Part shown: positions 9,381 through 17,714 of the stretch, in pieces | How the letters are laid out: the number at the start of each line of letters is the position of its first letter | Numbering within the stretch: the stretch's first letter is position 1 | The notes under the pieces: generated by a model | Database searches by the model: none | What the model saw: only the letters and a program-made list of their open reading frames with translations | Told to the model about the DNA's origin: nothing | Made by a program: the position numbers and the translations under genes | Assembly: GCA_032229975.1 (NCBI GenBank) | Contig: JAVXVG010000008.1 | Span: 1-64,000 of the forward strand | Direction: 5' to 3' | DNA length: 64,000 nucleotides | From: JAIVGV01 sp032229975 | GTDB lineage: Bacteria; Acidobacteriota; Blastocatellia; Pyrinomonadales; Pyrinomonadaceae

Positions 9381-9421
9381 GTGAAGTATGAAGTCGGGCC
9401 GATGAATGATGAAGTGAAGGC
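9381..9421. repeat. heptamer island after mutL (single arm)
   Basis: Directly after the mutL stop the sequence runs in 7-base steps: GTGAAGT, ATGAAGT, CGGGCCG, ATGAATG, ATGAAGT, GAAGG. It resembles one arm of the islands at 24906-24990 and 40916-40982 but has no inverted second arm. Confidence 0.6.
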
Positions 9422-9468
9422 TTGATCCGCACCGGCCGCGAATCACGATAGTTAAAAGCGAATAGAGA

Positions 9469-9504
9469 AAGGCGGGGCGCAGAGGAGAGTTTGCGCCCCG
9501 CCTT
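9469..9504 (-). terminator. strong hairpin between convergent genes
   Basis: A perfect 13-bp inverted repeat (9469-9481 with 9492-9504) around a 10-base loop, core GGCGGGGCGC. On the - strand it is followed by a pyrimidine-rich stretch with scattered T, so it best fits termination of the Arg-rich secreted protein gene. It could also stop readthrough from mutL. Confidence 0.7.
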
Positions 9505-9521
9505 CTCACGTGCCGGATCGG

Positions 9522-9893
9522 TTAGCGGCGGTCGTGTCGTCGCCCGCGCCGATTCTCGCGTCGCTCGTTCTCCTGCCGGTCGTGCTTCTGTCGATAGACG
9601 GCGCGGCTCGAACGGTTCAACTCGCGATTGAGTCGTCCACGCTCGCGCCCTGTGAGTGTGCCGCCTGAGCGACGCGCACGCCATTCGGCCCGGTTAACCC
9701 TTGTTTCGCGACGTTCGAGACCGCGCGCCTCGCGACGAGTCAACTCGCCGCTACGCACGCCCTGTCGGATGCGTCGCTGCTGGCGTTGTTCACGCCGGTC
9801 AATATTCTGCGGGGCGGCGGCGGACGTGCCGACCGCAAAGAGCGACGCGCAGAGAACAAACGCCGCAGGTAGTTTCATCAAGATAGACTTCAT
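9522..9893 (-). CDS. Arg-rich secreted protein, paralogue A
   Basis: 123 residues from the ATG at 9893, which has GGAGG about 8 bases upstream (an in-frame TTG lies 3 bases before it). A signal peptide ends near GTSAAA. The mature protein is extremely Arg-rich and predicted helical, with the pattern RIRQGVRSGELTRREA, then RRSGGTLTGRERGRL, then YRQKHDRQENE. It shares this pattern with the next gene (10109-10507), so the two are tandem duplicates. GELT/GTLT turns repeated about 35 residues apart suggest two copies of one helix-turn-helix-like unit. Function unknown; a basic periplasmic protein that binds polyanions is possible. Confidence 0.8.
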   Translation of the reverse strand: MKSILMKLPAAFVLCASLFAVGTSAAAPQNIDRREQRQQRRIRQGVRSGELTRREARGLERRETRVNRAEWRARRSGGTLTGRERGRLNRELNRSSRAVYRQKHDRQENERRENRRGRRHDRR

Positions 9894-10108
9894 CAACTTC
9901 TCCTCCTCAAACTGTGTTCGTGTGTTTTGGCAGGCTCACACAGTTTAGACGAAGACGAGCGCGGGAAGGTCTGGAAAAAGTGTTGCGGAGCGAGAACAAA
10001 GCCGTTGCGATGCGTGCATGGATGATAGAGCAAGTAAGGACGCGTGTGGCGAAGCGCAGAGGAGATGTGCGCTTCGCCATGCGCGTCAACGATCACGGCA
10101 AGGGCCGG

Positions 10109-10507
10109 TTAACTGCGTTTGTGATGACGCTCGCGCCACTCTTCACGTCGCTCTTCGCGGCGTTCGTTCTCCTGCGCGTCGTGCTTCTGCTTGTAGATGT
10201 CCTTGCTCGCCTTGCTCTCTTCACGCTCGATGCGCGCACGCTCCTTCGCCGTCAGCTCGCCGCCGGAGCGACGCGCGTAAGCCTCGTCAACTCTGATCCG
10301 TGCCTGCTCGGCTTGGAGACGCTCGGCTTCGCTGCGCGTCAGCTCGCCACTGCGCTCGCCCTGCCTGATGCGCTGCTCTTGCCTGCGCTCGCGCCCGTTG
10401 ATCGAGCGCGGTTTACTACTCTGCGCCTGCGCTGCGCCCGCGAGCGGCGCAACTAGAGCCCCGACCAACAGGGCCGGAGCCAACAGTCTCTTCAGTGTCA
10501 CTCTCAT
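10109..10507 (-). CDS. Arg-rich secreted protein, paralogue B
   Basis: 132 residues from the ATG at 10507 (GAGGAGAGG upstream; the GTG at 10528 is less likely). A signal peptide ends at GAAQAQ. The mature part matches paralogue A: RIRQGERSGELTRSEA, ARRSGGELTAKERARI, YKQKHDAQENERRE. It has more Glu and Lys than paralogue A, so the net charge differs. The 200 bases between the paralogues hold no gene. Both point the same way, but separate promoters are possible. No function can be assigned. Confidence 0.8.
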   Translation of the reverse strand: MRVTLKRLLAPALLVGALVAPLAGAAQAQSSKPRSINGRERRQEQRIRQGERSGELTRSEAERLQAEQARIRVDEAYARRSGGELTAKERARIEREESKASKDIYKQKHDAQENERREERREEWRERHHKRS

Positions 10508-10659
10508 TTTTCCTCTCCTCACTTTCACGTCAAAAATTTCGACTCGCCTTTGCGGCCACTCTCTTGGACGTGCGTGCTCGCGCGAAAGACGAAAAAATTT
10601 CCGACGACAATTCGCGAACGCATGAAGCGAAAGAGGATGAGACGTTGCGACGTTCTAAC

Positions 10660-11118
10660 TTATTTCGGTCGGCGTGGTCGCTGCCGTGCGGAGACGGACT
10701 TAATGATGATCCGGCCGCGGCTCGCCGGATCAAACTTCTTCGGCGCGAGTTCGAGCGCGTGCGAGATCAACTCCCGAATCGCGGGCTCGTCGAGATCGTC
10801 CGCGCTCTTGAGGGCGACGTGGCGCACCGTCTTGCCGCCGCCACGCAACACCTTCTGCGGATCGGGCAAGCGCACGCCTTGCAGGAAGAAGAGGTTCACC
10901 CAGCGCGGGTAGAGCGCGAGCGAGACGACCGCGTCGGATGCACGCTCGGTCGCGGCGAAACCGATGGCGAGCGCGTTGTAGTTGTCGTAAACCAACTCGA
11001 CCGCGCCCGGCACACGCACGCGCAATCTCGCAAGCGCGTCACGTGCCGTCGCGCCGACCTCCGGCGTGTACTTGTCGATGAAGCCTTCGAGACTCTCTTC
11101 GGGAGACGCTTCTTTCAC
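10660..11118 (-). CDS. DUF1801 domain protein
   Basis: A 152-residue cytosolic protein with the DUF1801 (YdhG-like) pattern: an N-terminal helical part, GAVELVYDNYNALAIGF, YPRWVNLFFLQG, then GKTVRHVALKSADDLDEPAI. Members have a small alpha/beta fold and no established enzymatic role. The GTG start overlaps the stop of the upstream lipoprotein gene by 4 bases (GTGA), so translation is probably coupled. It ends in a basic tail (ARQRPRRPK). Confidence 0.8.
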   Translation of the reverse strand: MKEASPEESLEGFIDKYTPEVGATARDALARLRVRVPGAVELVYDNYNALAIGFAATERASDAVVSLALYPRWVNLFFLQGVRLPDPQKVLRGGGKTVRHVALKSADDLDEPAIRELISHALELAPKKFDPASRGRIIIKSVSARQRPRRPK

Positions 11119-11933
11119 TTCGTCGCCTCGCCCGTGACGGTGAATTTAATGTCATCTGAGCTTTCAGAGAGTTTGGTGTCGTTGCCGTTGTAGGCTTCCA
11201 CCTTGCAGGTGTACGAGCCGGGCGAGAGCGGTTTATCGAGAACGTAAGAGAGGCCATCGACGCGCTTGTTGATGTAGTCGTACTCGGTCGTTGCACCCGA
11301 AGAGCTGTCGGCGTAGATGCTGAACTTGTAGTAAGCCGCATCGGGGTAGGCGGCCCACTTCACTTCGATGTTGCTCGCGCCGATCTTCGAGCCCGCTTTC
11401 GGCGTCAACAGTTTGAGATCGCTCTTGAACAGATTCGAGTCGGGCGCGAAGAATGTCTTGTCCGCTTCGATCTTGTACTTGGCGTTCTGCACGATGCCCG
11501 AAGTCGCGAAGACGTAGTAGGGAGTGTCGAAGACTTTGGCGGTCAGGCCCTCGTAAAGTTTCGGCGGCACGTTCTTGATTAAATACTCGCCGGCAGCGTC
11601 CGTCTTGACCACGAACGTCTGCCCGCCGCAGCCGCCGATGTACTGGCTGAAGGTCTCGCACAGTTTCACTTCAATATCTTTCGCCGGTTGGCCGTTATAC
11701 AGAACCCGGCCCTGCACGTTGCCCGTGCCTGCGGCGGGCTTCTCTTTTTCGACGCCCACGCCCGAAGGGATCGTGCCGTCCGAGTTAGGCTTCGCTGGCG
11801 ACGCGCTCGTCTTCGTCGCGTTCGTGCTCGCGGATTGAGTCGTCGTGTTTGCGTCGCCCGAAGTTTTGCAGCCCGACATGAAGAGAGCCGCGAGCGTTAC
11901 GGAGACGACAACGGTTTTGCCTTTGATCGACAT
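11115..11933 (-). CDS. lipoprotein with a carboxypeptidase-regulatory-like domain and a fibronectin-like C-terminus
   Basis: 272 residues from the ATG at 11933, chosen because AAGGAG lies upstream and a signal peptide with lipobox FMSGC follows; an upstream in-frame start at 12038 would bury the signal. After a Thr/Ser/Lys-rich linker, residues about 75-130 (VQGRVLYNGQPAKDIEVKL, DAAGEYLIKNVPP) look like a CarboxypepD_reg beta-sandwich. The last about 90 residues (IEVKWAAYPDAAYYKFSIY, SPGSYTCKVEAYNG) look fibronectin-III-like. Both are surface or periplasmic adhesion/binding modules. Function is unknown. Confidence 0.8.
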   Translation of the reverse strand: MSIKGKTVVVSVTLAALFMSGCKTSGDANTTTQSASTNATKTSASPAKPNSDGTIPSGVGVEKEKPAAGTGNVQGRVLYNGQPAKDIEVKLCETFSQYIGGCGGQTFVVKTDAAGEYLIKNVPPKLYEGLTAKVFDTPYYVFATSGIVQNAKYKIEADKTFFAPDSNLFKSDLKLLTPKAGSKIGASNIEVKWAAYPDAAYYKFSIYADSSSGATTEYDYINKRVDGLSYVLDKPLSPGSYTCKVEAYNGNDTKLSESSDDIKFTVTGEATK

Positions 11934-11986
11934 TGGATTCCTTCTCCTTCTTTCGTTCGATTCTATGAGAACTTTACGAACGCCCC

Positions 11987-12448
11987 TTATGGCCGCCTCA
12001 TCAAAAGAAACATCAAGCCGAACAAGATCACCAGACACGAGGCGACGATCACGATATAGAGCAGCATCTTCGGCGTCTGGTCAAGGAAAGATTCTGACGG
12101 GTCTTCCGGGTTGTAATGAACCGTCACTTCATCCGCAAACGACGCGGCCTTTTTCCGCGCCCACTCTATCGTGTTGTGATGCGGCAACTGAATCCGTTTC
12201 GGTCGGATGCAATCGTTGACGAACTCTCGACCATCAACTTGATAGGCGTACTTCACCAGAGGCGCATATCGAAATGCGGGTGGCCCCAGAGCGGGCATGT
12301 CCGGCCGATACGTGCCGCGCTCGATCACTTTCCCGCGCGTCGTCCGCCAACCATTGAGAACCTTGCGCTCCCTCAACAGCCTGAAACCCGTCCACACCCC
12401 GACCCCGCCTATCAACAGAGCAAACGCGCAGGAGATAATCGCTTCCAT
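11987..12448 (-). CDS. DUF3592 membrane protein
   Basis: 153 residues with one N-terminal helix (SCAFALLIGGVGVWTGF) and one C-terminal helix (MLLYIVIVASCLVILFGL). Between them is the DUF3592 beta-rich domain: TTRGKVIERG, VKYAYQVDGREFVND, VTVHYNPEDPSESFL. The family is of unknown function. A second, soluble member is at 17355-17645. Confidence 0.78.
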   Translation of the reverse strand: MEAIISCAFALLIGGVGVWTGFRLLRERKVLNGWRTTRGKVIERGTYRPDMPALGPPAFRYAPLVKYAYQVDGREFVNDCIRPKRIQLPHHNTIEWARKKAASFADEVTVHYNPEDPSESFLDQTPKMLLYIVIVASCLVILFGLMFLLMRRP

Positions 12449-12553
12449 AAACTGAGAAGATCAACTCATCTAAAATCTTTCTCTTAATCAAATCACTAGA
12501 CTGACGCAGAAATTGAGCCGCGCAAAGCAAGCAGCATCGTTTGCCGCTGATTA

Positions 12554-13432
12554 CTAGCTTTCTATTTCATCTTCCTCAATTCCGCCTTCGCCACTGAACT
12601 TTTTAGCAATTTCAATCCAGTTAATAATTTTCTCCGGCACACCTGTTGATGGATAGATAGGTGTATAGCCCCAATCCGAAGCACCCTGCCGCCAATATGT
12701 AAAGTCTGGATCGGCTACGTTGTTCTCCCCAACACGAAGTTCAAGTTGAATGTATTTTTTGCGAAAGTGTGCTATCGCAAAAACTCTATTCTTCTTAAAG
12801 CGAAAAGAGTGGGCAGTAGCGTAACTATGTACTCCATCTGTTTCTAAGTAAGTCCTCAATTTGCTAACCGCTTCCTGAAGATGAGGATGCTTTTTAAGCA
12901 AATCATCTGGTGATACTAACTGGCGCATTTGCGCTTCAATTTCGCTGTTGTCCACCTCTAGCTTAGGGACAAGAACGATATTGTTGCTCGTGTCACGAGC
13001 CACCATGTACGAAAAGACCTTGACGTGATTAGATATGACATAGATAGCATTCTTAATTCGATCATCTATGTCAGTGACAACACAAATAAGTCGAATGGAA
13101 GGCACGAAATCTCCTATATTGGGTTTATGCTGGCGAATTCTTTTCTCTAAAACAGCTATGCGATTTTCATCTCTTGCAAACCAACTGAGATAATCCATTA
13201 GTTGGATGAGTGCATCTTTGCTAAATTCTCCGCGACGCTTGTACTCAATAAAAACAGGACGACTGCTATTTATATCGAATGCTAAAGTATCTACACGACC
13301 TGTGCCTATAATGACTTCGGAACTTATAAATTCCAGCCCTTCTTCCAACTTTGATAGGTCACGCTCGAATGCGTTCTGTATATCTTTTTCTTTGAACTCA
13401 ACTTCTTCAGAGGAAAGAATTTTGATTTCCAT
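12554..13432 (-). CDS. PD-(D/E)xK nuclease-like protein in an AT-rich island
   Basis: 292 residues from the ATG at 13432 (GAGG 9 bases upstream; a GTG at 13447 is also possible). The segment GRVDTLAFD followed by PVFIEYKR fits the D...ExK core of the NucS/DUF91-like PD-(D/E)xK fold. The C-terminal part (about 185-290) resembles the DUF5655 type (YATAHSFRFKKNRVFAIAHF). The gene and its flanks (about 12450-13560) are much more AT-rich (about 40% GC by eye) than the surroundings, and codon use shifts to A/T-ending codons. That points to recent transfer. No methylase or partner is adjacent. A solitary nuclease or DNA-binding role is inferred. Confidence 0.72.
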   Translation of the reverse strand: MEIKILSSEEVEFKEKDIQNAFERDLSKLEEGLEFISSEVIIGTGRVDTLAFDINSSRPVFIEYKRRGEFSKDALIQLMDYLSWFARDENRIAVLEKRIRQHKPNIGDFVPSIRLICVVTDIDDRIKNAIYVISNHVKVFSYMVARDTSNNIVLVPKLEVDNSEIEAQMRQLVSPDDLLKKHPHLQEAVSKLRTYLETDGVHSYATAHSFRFKKNRVFAIAHFRKKYIQLELRVGENNVADPDFTYWRQGASDWGYTPIYPSTGVPEKIINWIEIAKKFSGEGGIEEDEIES

Positions 13433-13595
13433 AGATTTGATCCTCACTAAAACTGTTCAGTGTTAAGCAGCACAACTACCGTATAAACTGCGGCGCGCAG
13501 TATATCACTCTCGATTGGTGTGCTATACGTCGCCTTACAGCTTACCTACGCTTTCACATTTTGCTCTGACCGCAGAGATGTCATAGGCCTGATCC

Positions 13596-14300
13596 TTACA
13601 ATTCGTCGAGCACGCGCAGCACGGCGTCGGTGTCTGAGAGGTTTGGGAGAAGCGCGTCGGGTTGGCAAGCGAGGAGTTGATCAGCAGAGTAGGTGCGCCC
13701 CGTGGCGAGGGCGATGGCGCGTGCGCCGAAGTGGCGGGCACAGGCGATGTCGTTGGGCGTGTCGCCGATGATGATGAACTGCGTGGGCGCGAGCGAGAGT
13801 TTGAGGTGAGAGTTGATGCGCGCGGCGGCGAGGGCCGGTAGGTCGCGCCGGTCGTGTGAGTCTTCGCCGAACGCGCCGGGGAGCGTGAAGAATCCATCGA
13901 GTCCGACGAGGCGCAGCTTCCAGTAGGCCGCGCCGCGCACGTTGCCGGTGAGCAGCGCGGAGACGTAGCGCGGGTGCGCTTGCGTCGCTTCCAACGCTTC
14001 GCGCGCGCCGGGCAGAGCGAAGTAGAGCGACTGGCCCTCATTCGCCATGCGCTCGAACTCGGCGACGAAGTGTTCGCACATCTCCGCGCTTCGCGCACTG
14101 ATCTGCTCGGTCGTGAAGCCTTCGCAGCCGAGCGCCTCGCAAGCGATCTGGAGATCGGTCATGCCGGAGACGTTCAACTCGTGGAGTCGCCCCGACGTGC
14201 CGAAGATGCGCATGAGCGCGGGCGTCGTGTAGTCCTTGAAGACCCCGCGTCGCGCGGAGCGCACGAGCGTCCCGTCGATGTCCCAGAGCAGCACGCGCAA
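13596..14300 (-). CDS. HAD-superfamily phosphatase (phosphoglycolate phosphatase-like)
   Basis: About 234 residues. Motif I is WDIDGTLV at the very N-terminus, motif II is ALLTGN, and the motif IV region is FIIIGDTPNDIACA. The cap domain lies between motifs I and II (about residues 15-85), as in the Gph/PGMB subgroup. It hydrolyses a small phosphorylated metabolite in the cytosol; the substrate is not determinable. I place the start at the TTG at 14300 because the family begins close to motif I. The open frame extends to 14381, but that part translates the heptamer island. No Shine-Dalgarno is visible. It follows the biotin carrier gene. Confidence 0.82.
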   Translation of the reverse strand: MRVLLWDIDGTLVRSARRGVFKDYTTPALMRIFGTSGRLHELNVSGMTDLQIACEALGCEGFTTEQISARSAEMCEHFVAEFERMANEGQSLYFALPGAREALEATQAHPRYVSALLTGNVRGAAYWKLRLVGLDGFFTLPGAFGEDSHDRRDLPALAAARINSHLKLSLAPTQFIIIGDTPNDIACARHFGARAIALATGRTYSADQLLACQPDALLPNLSDTDAVLRVLDEL

Positions 14301-14304
14301 ATCT

Positions 14305-14392
14305 AAGGATGAGGGCGAATGGATGAGGAATGAAAAGTCGATCTCTTGCGCGGGCCGGTCTTTCCTCTCTTCATCCCTCATCTCTTATCCTT
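14305..14392. repeat. heptamer island between biotin carrier and HAD genes
   Basis: The left arm (14305-14337) reads AAGGATG, AGGGCGA, ATGGATG, AGGAATG, AAAAG. The reverse complement of the right arm (14360-14392) reads AAGGATA, AGAGATG, AGGGATG, AAGAGAG, GAAAG. The arms face each other around about 22 bases and can form an imperfect hairpin directly upstream of the HAD start. Confidence 0.8.
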
Positions 14393-14393
14393 G

Positions 14394-14900
14394 CTACTCG
14401 ACGACGACCAGCACGTCGCCCGCATTGACGGTCGCGCCCTCGCGCGCGCGCAGCTCGACGATAGTGCCCGCCTTCGGCGACTTCAACTCGTTCTGCATCT
14501 TCATCGCCTCGACGACGACGAGACCCGCGCCGACCTCGACCATCGCGCCCTCTTCGACCAGCACGCGCACGACCTTGCCCGGCATCGACGCCGCGACAAC
14601 AACGCGACCCTGACTCTGCGCGCTTCCTACGCTCGCCGCGCGCAAGCGTCGCGGATCGAAGAGCCTCACGACGAACTCGCGCCCGCCGATCTCAACATGA
14701 GTTGCATCCCCACGAGCGACGCTCGCTTCGACGCGGCACTCATACACGCGGCCTTCGAGCATGAAGAGATACGCACCGGCTTCGGTCTCGCGCGCTTCGA
14801 GTTCGTAGCGACGCCCGCCGACCTCAGCTTCGACGCGCACGCCCTCGCGCACGATGGAGAGTTGATAGCTTTCGCCTTCGAGTTCAGCCGTTAGTTTCAT
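14394..14900 (-). CDS. biotin carboxyl carrier domain protein
   Basis: 168 residues. The C-terminal about 75 residues form a biotinyl domain with the biotinylation site EAMKMQNE (lysine about residue 138) and the flanking hallmarks SMPGKVVRVLVEEG and VNAGDVLVVVE. The N-terminal half is a beta-rich domain typical of the carrier part of acyl-CoA carboxylases. It carries carboxybiotin between the biotin carboxylase (15733-17274, same strand) and a carboxyltransferase not in the window. The two genes are separated by an oppositely oriented secreted-protein gene. Confidence 0.9.
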   Translation of the reverse strand: MKLTAELEGESYQLSIVREGVRVEAEVGGRRYELEARETEAGAYLFMLEGRVYECRVEASVARGDATHVEIGGREFVVRLFDPRRLRAASVGSAQSQGRVVVAASMPGKVVRVLVEEGAMVEVGAGLVVVEAMKMQNELKSPKAGTIVELRAREGATVNAGDVLVVVE

Positions 14901-14924
14901 CGCGTCGGAGTAGAGATCGTTTTA

Positions 14925-14953
14925 TTGACAGTGTGTTGGACGCAGTGTATAAG
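14925..14953 (+). promoter_or_regulatory. consensus sigma70 promoter
   Basis: TTGACA at 14925-14930, exactly 17 bases of spacer, then TATAAG at 14948-14953. It is the best -35/-10 pair seen in the window and points at the secreted-protein gene 15111-15707. This implies a leader of about 150 bases, in which I see no clear riboswitch fold. Confidence 0.72.
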
Positions 14954-15110
14954 CCACGTCGCTTCCTCGCAAACGTTGGAACCGGCGCGCATAGATAAAC
15001 ATCAGCTCGGCCCTCAGCCGGTCGCCACCTCGCTGCTTACACTCATTCAACCGCGCCGCTCGCGTTCGTAAAACTCATTCGCAAGCGTCGCCACAACGGA
15101 GGCCACTCAC

Positions 15111-15707
15111 ATGAAATCGAACATCCTGCACAGACACGCGCACAGAACTCTACAAGGCCTGCTCATGCTGCTCGCGCTGGCGTCGCTCCTGCTGGCTTCT
15201 TCCGCGCGGCGCAACTCCGCTGCGTCGTCGCCGGAGACTTCCGCCGCCACAGCCGCCTTTCAAGTGCTGCCGCACAGACCGTGGACGGCCATCGGCTCGA
15301 CGGGTGCGGTGGACGAGTCTTCGCTCAATTTGTACGCTTCGGTCAGCACCGAAATTGGTTTCAAGCCCAATGTAAACGGCAACGTCATCGTTGCGCGCTA
15401 CAACGTGACGAACACCTTCGACAACAACGCCAACCCGAACCAGCCCGGCTGGCACACGTTGGAGATGGGATCGAACGCTCCGGCGGGCGTGTTCATCCAA
15501 GCTAAGCTGTTCGAGGTGAAATCCTGTCAGCCGGATCAGGTGGCCCTTTGTACGGCGGTGAATAAAAGCAACAGCAGTCCATGCGCGCGATGCACCTTCA
15601 ACGGGCCTCTCGACTTCACCAACAACCTTTACTACGTCGAGGTCACACTGGATCGGAGCGGCGCACCGATGGCCCTCCCGCGCATGTTCACCCTGCGCGT
15701 CTTCTGA
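15111..15707 (+). CDS. secreted protein of unknown function
   Basis: 198 residues with an N-terminal signal (RTLQGLLMLLALASLLLAS) followed by a Ser/Ala linker. The mature part has NVIVARYNVTNTFD, GVFIQAKLFEVKSC and four cysteines (KSCQ, ALCT, SPCARC). A GGAGG-type site (cGGAGGcc) precedes the ATG. It is the only + strand gene within a run of - strand genes and interrupts the carboxylase pair. No family recognised. Confidence 0.78.
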   Translation: MKSNILHRHAHRTLQGLLMLLALASLLLASSARRNSAASSPETSAATAAFQVLPHRPWTAIGSTGAVDESSLNLYASVSTEIGFKPNVNGNVIVARYNVTNTFDNNANPNQPGWHTLEMGSNAPAGVFIQAKLFEVKSCQPDQVALCTAVNKSNSSPCARCTFNGPLDFTNNLYYVEVTLDRSGAPMALPRMFTLRVF

Positions 15708-15732
15708 TCGCTCCAAAGCCCGTGGGCGTCCC

Positions 15733-17274
15733 TCATTCGCGTGAACGGAGCTGCGCACTACGACCGTTGAGCTTCCACGCGCTCTGCGGTCGTTGTTGCG
15801 CATCGTTTGATAAAGATTGCTGTTCGCGCGTGTCGTGTGCGAGCGCGGCGGCGATGATCGCGAGATCGCGCGCGACCATCTCCGATTCGATCTCGCTCGT
15901 GTCGTCTCGTTCGGCGCGCGCGGCGTCGCGGCGTGCGAAGAAGCGCGGGATGAAGCCGGTGTCGAGTCGGCCCTCGATGAACTCGGCGTCGCGCACGATC
16001 TCGCGGAAGAAGGGGAGCGTCGTCTTGATGCCGCCGACCGCGTACTCGTCGAGCGCGCGGCGCAGACGGTCAATCGCCTCGGCGCGCGTCCGGCCCCACG
16101 CCGCGAGTTTCGAGATCATCGGATCGTAATAGATGGAAACTTCTGCGCTCGTGTAGACACCGCCGTCGTCGCGCACGCCGGGCCCCTGCGGCAGTCGCAA
16201 AGAAGTGATGCGACCGGGCGACGGCATGAAGTTCGCTTCCGGGTCTTCCGCATAGACGCGGCACTCGATGGCATGACCGCGCCACTCCACGTCGTCCTGC
16301 GTGAACGAGAGAGGCGCACCTGCGGCGACCGTGATCTGCTCGCGCACGAGATCGAAGCCCGTGACTAATTCCGTGACGGGATGCTCGACTTGCAGGCGCG
16401 TGTTCATCTCAAGGAAATAGAAGTCGCGCGTCACATCGGAGACTAAAAACTCGACCGTGCCCGCGCCGACGTAATCAGCCGCGCGCGCGACGCGCAAGGC
16501 CGCCTCGCCCATCGCGGCGCGAAGGGCCGGATCGTTAATCGGTGAAGGACACTCTTCGATCACTTTCTGATGTCGCCTTTGGATCGAGCACTCGCGCTCG
16601 CCGAGGTGGACGAAATTGCCGTAAGAGTCTGCGAAGATTTGAATCTCGATGTGGCGCGGTCGCTCGACAGCTTTTTCGAGATAGATGGACGAGTCGCCGA
16701 ACGCGGACTGTGCCTCTGACCGCGCGGTCTCGAAAGCCGAGCGTAGATCGTCTTCCGATGCGACGAGCCGCATCCCCTTGCCGCCGCCGCCCGCCGCCGC
16801 CTTGAGCATGACGGGATAGCCGAAGCGCGCGGCGGTCTCGCGTGCATCTTCAACAGACCCAAGCGGCTCGGTCGTCCCCGGCACGACGGGTGCGCCTGCC
16901 GCTATCGCCGCGCGCCGCGCGTTCGTCTTCGAGCCCATCAACTCCATCGCCGCCGGAGGTGGCCCTATGAAGGTGAGCCGCGCGTCGGCGCACGCGCGCG
17001 CGAACGCGGCGTTCTCGGCGAGGAAGCCGTAACCGGGATGCACCGCGTCCGCGCCGCACGCACGCGCCGTCTCGACGATGCGCTCGATCCGCAGGTAGCT
17101 CTCCGACGAAGGAGACGCGCCGATGTGGTAAGCCTCGTCGGCGAGCCGGACGTGAAGCGCGGCGGCGTCGGCATCGGAATAGACGGCAACGGCCCGTGCG
17201 TTCAGCTCGCGGCAGGCGCGCATGATGCGCACGGCGATCTCGCCGCGATTAGCGATCAGGATTTTGGTGAACAC
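15733..17274 (-). CDS. biotin carboxylase subunit of an acyl-CoA carboxylase
   Basis: 513 residues, slightly longer than AccC (about 450). It has the ATP-grasp biotin carboxylase fold: KILIANRGEIAVRI at the start, HPGYGFLAEN, the glycine-rich ATP loop KAAAGGGGKGMR, the RRHQKVIEE lysine/glutamate segment and the catalytic stretch FLEMNTRLQVEHPVTE. It carboxylates biotin using ATP and bicarbonate. The extended C-terminus and the methylmalonyl-CoA mutase elsewhere in the window favour a propionyl-CoA-type complex over the fatty-acid AccC; this is inference. The GTG start at 17274 abuts a heptamer island and has no Shine-Dalgarno. Confidence 0.92.
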   Translation of the reverse strand: MFTKILIANRGEIAVRIMRACRELNARAVAVYSDADAAALHVRLADEAYHIGASPSSESYLRIERIVETARACGADAVHPGYGFLAENAAFARACADARLTFIGPPPAAMELMGSKTNARRAAIAAGAPVVPGTTEPLGSVEDARETAARFGYPVMLKAAAGGGGKGMRLVASEDDLRSAFETARSEAQSAFGDSSIYLEKAVERPRHIEIQIFADSYGNFVHLGERECSIQRRHQKVIEECPSPINDPALRAAMGEAALRVARAADYVGAGTVEFLVSDVTRDFYFLEMNTRLQVEHPVTELVTGFDLVREQITVAAGAPLSFTQDDVEWRGHAIECRVYAEDPEANFMPSPGRITSLRLPQGPGVRDDGGVYTSAEVSIYYDPMISKLAAWGRTRAEAIDRLRRALDEYAVGGIKTTLPFFREIVRDAEFIEGRLDTGFIPRFFARRDAARAERDDTSEIESEMVARDLAIIAAALAHDTREQQSLSNDAQQRPQSAWKLNGRSAQLRSRE

Positions 17275-17356
17275 AGAGGGCAGAGGTTAGAGGGCAGAGG
17301 TTAGAAAAGTCAATTACCGACTTCCTTCTAACCTCTCCTCTCTAATCTCTGCTTTT
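17275..17356. repeat. heptamer island upstream of biotin carboxylase
   Basis: The left arm (17275-17311) reads AGAGGGC, AGAGGTT, AGAGGGC, AGAGGTT, AGAAAAG. The right arm (17319-17356) reverse-complements to GCAGAGA, TTAGAGA, GGAGAGG, TTAGAAG, GAAGTC. The loop is 7 bases. It overlaps the stop of the DUF3592-like gene and ends at the biotin carboxylase start codon. Confidence 0.85.
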
Positions 17357-17645
17357 AAACGACGACGGAGTTGGCCGGTTGATGCGGGTCGTAGCGGACG
17401 GTGATGTTCGCGCCGGGGGCGTAGTCGATTGGACGCTGTTGTTGCGAGTCGTCGAGCGTCTGTGAGGACTCGTATTCGACACCACTGATCTCGTAGTGAT
17501 AGAAGACGAGCGTGATGTCGCCCGCGTCGTTTGTGCCCACGTCGAAGACCGTGCCGTCGGCGATGCGGCCAGCACGGAGCAGATGCGTGCGGCGCGCAGC
17601 CTCCGCGTCAGTCTTGTCGCGCCGGAAGAGTGCGAACAGTCTCAT
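17355..17645 (-). CDS. small DUF3592-like protein
   Basis: 96 residues with no membrane helix. The core (GRIADGTVFDVG, LVFYHYEISGVEYESS, NITVRYDPHQPANSVVV) resembles the beta domain of the DUF3592 protein at 11987-12448, including the VxYDPxxPxxS ending. Here it lacks the flanking helices. It lies upstream of the biotin carboxylase in the same direction, separated by the heptamer island. Function unknown. Confidence 0.7.
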   Translation of the reverse strand: MRLFALFRRDKTDAEAARRTHLLRAGRIADGTVFDVGTNDAGDITLVFYHYEISGVEYESSQTLDDSQQQRPIDYAPGANITVRYDPHQPANSVVV

Positions 17646-17714
17646 GTTGTCAGAGAAGGATGCGTGGAAGCGTTGCGTGTCGCGATTTCAGGGGCTTGTT
17701 TGGTGGCCCTTCTG

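Noticed and set aside
9914..10456. 180-codon open frame on + opposite the Arg-rich protein B
   Set aside because: The - frame has a signal peptide, a ribosome site and a paralogue next door; the + frame has none of these.
10508..10659. Promoter of the Arg-rich protein B gene
   Set aside because: No convincing -10/-35 pair; only AT-rich patches were found.
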